DNA of 16,961 nt from Candidatus Lithacetigena glycinireducens (GTDB lineage: Bacteria; Coprothermobacterota; HKB111). The DNA lies in NCBI GenBank assembly GCA_018725485.1, contig QLUP01000010.1, positions 1 through 16,961 on the forward strand, read 5' to 3'. Under the pieces are notes generated by a model, which searched no databases, was not told the DNA's origin, and worked only from the letters and a program-made list of their open reading frames with translations. Both the position numbers and the translations under genes were made by a program. This document shows, piece after piece, positions 13,548 through 16,961 of this stretch. The stretch's first letter is position 1. Each line of letters starts with the position of its first letter.

Positions 13548-15268
13548 TAATATTATTACTTGCTTCAACTGTGCTTTTTTCAGGTAGATTGTTCTATCTT
13601 CAGGTAATTAAAGGCAATGAATATGCTAATCTATCAGTAAGTAACTATCTCAGAACTATACAAGTTCAAGCACCACGAGGCAATATAACCAGCAGGGAAG
13701 GGACAATTTTAGCTCATGATATTCTTACTTATGTAGTAAAAGTTGCCCCAGCAGACATTAAAGATGAAGAAAAGATAATTGAATTACTCATTTCTATGTT
13801 AGGTGTTACCCGGGAGGATATCCTGAAAGCTATAAATGATGATTCTTTGCCTTATTATTATCCCAGGGTGGTGGCGGTGGATATTCCCCTGGACAAAGTA
13901 TTGGAATTGAAAATAAAAGAAAAAGAGTTCCCGGGATTAACAGTAGAGATATCCCTGGTAAGAAAATATGAGAAAGCAGAGTCCTTTGCTCATGTTATCG
14001 GGTACCTGCATGAAATAGACAGAGAAGAGCTGTTTATTTTGTCTCATCGGAACTATACCTCAGGAGACAGAATCGGTAAAACTGGTGTAGAAAAATACTA
14101 TGAAGAATACCTTCGAGGTATAAAAGGAAAACGATTATATAAAGTAGATGCGCTTGGGAAAGAAAGAATTTTACAAAGTGAAAGCTTCCCTGAAAAAGGT
14201 AACGACCTGGTTCTTACGGTGTCGGATGAACTTCAGCAGAAAGTATCGGATATTATTAAAGATTTACCGGGAACTGCTATTATGATGAACCCTAAAAATG
14301 GTGAAATTCTTGCCCTGGCCAGTAATCCCACCTATGACCCCAACTATTTCGTAAAAGGACTGAAACCTGCTATCTGGAACCTCTGGATGAAAGGCAAAGC
14401 ACTGGTTAACAGGGCTATAAATGGACAATACCCACCAGGGTCAGCCTTCAAAGCTTTAGTGGCCATTACCGGGTTAGAAAACAAGGTATTTACTGATAAA
14501 ACAGTGGTTAATTGTGAAGGTTTTATAACAGTAGGTCGGAGGGTTTTCAAATGCTGGACTTATCCAGCAGGACATGGACCGGTAACTATGCGTGAGGCTA
14601 TCGCAGTTTCCTGTAATGTCTATTTTTATACCCTGGGAGCAGAAATTGGAATTAACAAACTGGTTGAATACGCTGATAATCTTGGTTTTGGTAATCTTAC
14701 AGGTATAGATTTACCAAGTGAACTACCCGGTTTATTTCCTAATCCCCAATGGAAAAGAGAAAAAGTAAAAGAGAAATGGTATGCTGGTGATACCTCTAAT
14801 TTATCAATTGGTCAGGGTTATTTACTGGTAACCCCTCTGCAGATGGCATCCTTTTACAGTTTTATTGCTAATGGCGGGTATGCTGTGAATCCCCATGTAG
14901 TTAAGAGTGTCAGGAACAACCAGGGCGAAGAAATATACGAAGCCTATTTTCCTCCCGTTTTCAAAGGCATATCTTTAAAAACAATTAATGTAATCAAAGA
15001 AGGGTTAAGAAAAGCAGTTACCCGCGGTGGTGGATTAACCCCACTCAAAGATTTATCTATTGAAGTGGCTGCTAAAACAGGTACAGCTCAGGCTTTTGGC
15101 AAGGAAAAGCCCCATTTATGGTTAATAGCCTATGCTCCAGCTGACAATCCAGAAGTCGTAGCAGTAATTCTTTCTGAAAGAAGCAAATTTGATTTTGCCT
15201 ATAAATTGGCACCTTATATGAAAAGTATGTTAGAGGCCTGGATTGAGTATAAAAATAAGGGAAACTGA
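13517..15268 (+). CDS. mrdA: Penicillin-binding protein 2 (elongasome transpeptidase)
   Basis: A 583-residue class B penicillin-binding protein that cross-links peptidoglycan during elongation, partner of RodA. It has an N-terminal membrane anchor (about 8-25) and a dimerisation domain with the Ala-Pro-Arg-Gly segment at 52-55. The transpeptidase domain has the active-site Ser in Pro-Gly-Ser-Ala-Phe-Lys (S309, K312), the Ser-Cys-Asn motif (365-367) and Lys-Thr-Gly-Thr (520-523). The more usual Ser-Thr-Phe-Lys form is Ser-Ala-Phe-Lys here, with catalytic Ser and Lys both kept. The length is normal for the family. The ATG at 13517 lies inside mreD. Confidence 0.95.
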   Translation: MDIRTKQFFLVILLLASTVLFSGRLFYLQVIKGNEYANLSVSNYLRTIQVQAPRGNITSREGTILAHDILTYVVKVAPADIKDEEKIIELLISMLGVTREDILKAINDDSLPYYYPRVVAVDIPLDKVLELKIKEKEFPGLTVEISLVRKYEKAESFAHVIGYLHEIDREELFILSHRNYTSGDRIGKTGVEKYYEEYLRGIKGKRLYKVDALGKERILQSESFPEKGNDLVLTVSDELQQKVSDIIKDLPGTAIMMNPKNGEILALASNPTYDPNYFVKGLKPAIWNLWMKGKALVNRAINGQYPPGSAFKALVAITGLENKVFTDKTVVNCEGFITVGRRVFKCWTYPAGHGPVTMREAIAVSCNVYFYTLGAEIGINKLVEYADNLGFGNLTGIDLPSELPGLFPNPQWKREKVKEKWYAGDTSNLSIGQGYLLVTPLQMASFYSFIANGGYAVNPHVVKSVRNNQGEEIYEAYFPPVFKGISLKTINVIKEGLRKAVTRGGGLTPLKDLSIEVAAKTGTAQAFGKEKPHLWLIAYAPADNPEVVAVILSERSKFDFAYKLAPYMKSMLEAWIEYKNKGN

Positions 15269-15328
15269 TTGGTATTCCTATAAGCGTAACCTTTTTTTTA
15301 ACTGTAAAAAGATTATGCTGTTTTATCT
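15269..15328 (+). other. Gap before rodA, no RNA gene or clear signal
   Basis: This 60-base gap contains a run of eight T at 15292-15299 and an AT-rich stretch. A weak four- or five-base GGTA/TAACC pairing lies upstream of the T run, too weak to call a terminator. No coding frame or good binding site for rodA is visible. In many Clostridia min genes lie between these two genes; they are absent here. Confidence 0.5.
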
Positions 15329-16396
15329 ATGAGATTAGCAATTATTTTTATTCTAACCGTTACCTTAACCTGCCTTGGCTTAATAAATCTTTACTCCATA
15401 CACCAGGGTTATTCCAATCAATTCTATAGGCAGGTTTTTACCTTTTCTTTGGGATTGCTATCTCTCATTATTTTAAGATATATTAAATTAAAGCATTTGA
15501 TGTGGTTAGCACCCTTTGCCTATGTAGCAGGTTTAATCACACTTATCCTCATTCCCCTGGGAATGGGAAAAGAAGCTTTTGGTGCTACTCGCTGGCTCAG
15601 TCTGGGTGGTTTTCAATTCCAACCTTCGGAGTTCGCCAAGATATTTCTCATTCTGGCTTTAGCCTCCCTGTTAAGTAAAAAAAGTAATCCACTTATTAAA
15701 TTCTTCTTTTCAGTTTTAACCCTTGGAATATATGGGTTGCTGGTGTATTGGCAACCTGCTCTTGGCACCTCTCTAGTTCTGGGGGCTGTGTTTATTAGTA
15801 TGGTTTATCTCTCCGACCTGCCTTTAAAATATTTATTGATTATGTCTGTAATTTTTTTACTGGTAATGCCTTTTGGCTGGTTTATACTGAAAGATTACCA
15901 GAAATCAAGGTTGCTGGTTTTTATTAACCCCGGTATAGACCCTGGTGGTCTTGGATATAACCTTAAACAAGCCCTAATTGCTATAGGTTCAGGAGGGCTT
16001 ACGGGAAAAGGGTTTATGCAGGGAACTCAGGCTAAATTTGGCTTTCTACCAGTACCCTGGTCTGATTTTGCCTTTGCTTCGTTAATGGAAGAGGGTGGTT
16101 TTATACTGGGACTATTAATAATTCTGTCTTATATAATCATATTAGGGCTTACCTTATCGTTAGTTTCCAGCAGTGTTACGCCCCAGGGTGTTTTATTGAT
16201 TGCGGGAGTTCTGGGGATGTGGGGATTTGAGGCGTTGATAAATATTGGAATGAATATGGGGATAGTCCCGGTGGTGGGCATTCCTCTCCCATTTATCAGT
16301 TATGGTGGTAGCGCTATGATTAAAAATTACCTGGCGTTAGGACTTTTAATTAAAGCCTGTTCAAAAAAGGAGAATAGAGGATTATGGTTCAGTTAA
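15329..16396 (+). CDS. rodA: RodA peptidoglycan glycosyltransferase (SEDS family)
   Basis: A 355-residue SEDS membrane protein with about ten membrane segments, expected to polymerise lipid II for lateral wall growth with PBP2. Visible motifs: Gln-Pro-Ser-Glu-Phe-Ala-Lys at 98-104; a Gly-Leu-Gly-Tyr-Asn-x2-Gln segment at 207-213; the loop with the expected catalytic Asp246 (Trp-Ser-Asp-Phe-Ala-Phe); and Pro-Leu-Pro-Phe-Ile-Ser-Tyr-Gly-Gly-Ser near the C-terminus. The usual Gln-Pro-Asp-Leu-Gly-Thr is Gln-Pro-Ala-Leu-Gly-Thr (142-147), and the usual His-Thr before the catalytic Asp is Trp-Ser. The ATG at 15329 has no clear binding site, and a TAA in frame at 15305 bars any earlier start. FtsW and SpoVE are relatives; position after PBP2 favours RodA. 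Confidence 0.92.
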   Translation: MRLAIIFILTVTLTCLGLINLYSIHQGYSNQFYRQVFTFSLGLLSLIILRYIKLKHLMWLAPFAYVAGLITLILIPLGMGKEAFGATRWLSLGGFQFQPSEFAKIFLILALASLLSKKSNPLIKFFFSVLTLGIYGLLVYWQPALGTSLVLGAVFISMVYLSDLPLKYLLIMSVIFLLVMPFGWFILKDYQKSRLLVFINPGIDPGGLGYNLKQALIAIGSGGLTGKGFMQGTQAKFGFLPVPWSDFAFASLMEEGGFILGLLIILSYIIILGLTLSLVSSSVTPQGVLLIAGVLGMWGFEALINIGMNMGIVPVVGIPLPFISYGGSAMIKNYLALGLLIKACSKKENRGLWFS

Positions 16397-16961
16397 AGGA
16401 TGTAAGTCTTATGGATTTAATTGATAGTATTAGCTCCAACAACCCTGTTCCTGGTGGCGGAAGTGTTTCTGCTCTTCTACTTTCTTTAGCCGGGGCTTTA
16501 TCTGCAAAAGTTTGTTCGGTAAGCAAAAAACAGGGTTATTTACCGGAGTATGAACAAGAATGCAGAAGTATCATACAAAAAGGCCTGGAATTAGCGGAAG
16601 AAGATGCTGATAAATATCTTAAAGTCATAGAATCTTTTCGCCATAAAACTGGTATAGAGGACTCACTATATCAAGCAGCTTTAACCCCATTGAAGATAAG
16701 CTTGGAAGGTTTAGATTTCGTGGACACTGCTTTAGATATATCTTTGAAGGGCAACCCTAAAGCTATTACCGATGCCCTGATTTCTTCTTTGATTGCCCAG
16801 ATTGCTGTCCTGGGAGGGGCCCTTAATGCTCGAATTAATCTGGAAGAAATGCCTCCAGGGTCTCTTAGAAACGAAATAGTTACCTGTTTAAAGGAAATAG
16901 TTAAAATTTACAGGAGAAAGGAACAGCAAATCAACTCTGTAATTGATTCTTACCTTAAAAT
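16384..16961 (+). CDS. Cyclodeaminase/cyclohydrolase family protein (3' end missing)
   Basis: The frame is open to the right edge, with 192 complete codons visible. It matches the formiminotransferase-cyclodeaminase C-terminal family: Pro-Val-Pro-Gly-Gly-Gly-Ser near the N-terminus (residues 20-26), then an alanine- and leucine-rich helix, and a helical core throughout. Members act as formimidoyl-THF cyclodeaminase or methenyl-THF cyclohydrolase in one-carbon metabolism; the sequence does not say which. The ATG at 16384 overlaps rodA by 13 bases, with AAGGAG at 16367-16372 and a nearer GAGG at 16377-16380. Family members are about 200 residues, so little is missing. Confidence 0.85.
   Translation, partial: MVQLKDVSLMDLIDSISSNNPVPGGGSVSALLLSLAGALSAKVCSVSKKQGYLPEYEQECRSIIQKGLELAEEDADKYLKVIESFRHKTGIEDSLYQAALTPLKISLEGLDFVDTALDISLKGNPKAITDALISSLIAQIAVLGGALNARINLEEMPPGSLRNEIVTCLKEIVKIYRRKEQQINSVIDSYLK

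Noticed and set aside
15271-15299. Possible terminator before rodA (weak pairing followed by eight T)
   Set aside because: The potential stem is only four or five bases with a bulge, too weak to support a terminator call.
1-16961. CRISPR arrays, tRNA or rRNA genes, insertion sequences, integrases
   Set aside because: I saw no regularly spaced repeats, no RNA gene cloverleaf or conserved rRNA stretch, no transposase motifs and no inverted-repeat ends.

Overview
This window looks like one long, gapless, one-directional gene cluster from a low-to-moderate GC anaerobic member of the Firmicutes, probably a syntrophic or thermophilic clostridium. The evidence is an Rnf complex in the order C-D-G-E-A-B, a hydrogenase-like sensor with DRTGG and PHP partners, a DUF4321 gene beside mreB, strong AGGAGG-type ribosome binding sites and frequent TTG starts. 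Every supported gene lies on the + strand, most overlap or nearly touch the next, and I see no convincing terminator. The assignment is inference from gene content, not a database match.

Region 1 (1-1956) is a putative redox-signalling module: the 3' part of an [FeFe]-hydrogenase-like protein ending in a four-cysteine Fe-S domain, a small DRTGG-like protein and a PHP-family phosphoesterase. The hydrogenase-like protein keeps the cysteines that bind the H-cluster but has lost residues needed for turnover, so it is more likely a sensor than an enzyme.

Region 2 (1946-6781) encodes the complete Rnf ferredoxin:NAD+ oxidoreductase. Region 3 (6771-9102) holds the three parts of the AmmeMemoRadiSam set (MEMO/LigB-like, AMMECR1, radical SAM), a conserved trio whose function is, to my knowledge, not settled. 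The MEMO and AMMECR1 parts are in the same frame and separated by one stop codon, and the radical SAM gene appears to start at CTG. Region 4 (9072-11196) has ApbE, which attaches FMN to Rnf subunits, a membrane-anchored NusG_II-domain protein, a Gx-type membrane protein and a DUF4321 protein.

Region 5 (11257-16396) is the rod-shape set mreB, mreC, mreD, PBP2 and rodA. It is followed by the start of a cyclodeaminase/cyclohydrolase-type gene that runs off the window. The working picture is an energy-conservation operon (sensor, ion pump, flavin loader) joined to cell-elongation genes, with the AmmeMemoRadiSam trio inserted between the Rnf pump and its flavinyl transferase. That insertion is the most interesting uncharacterised part.
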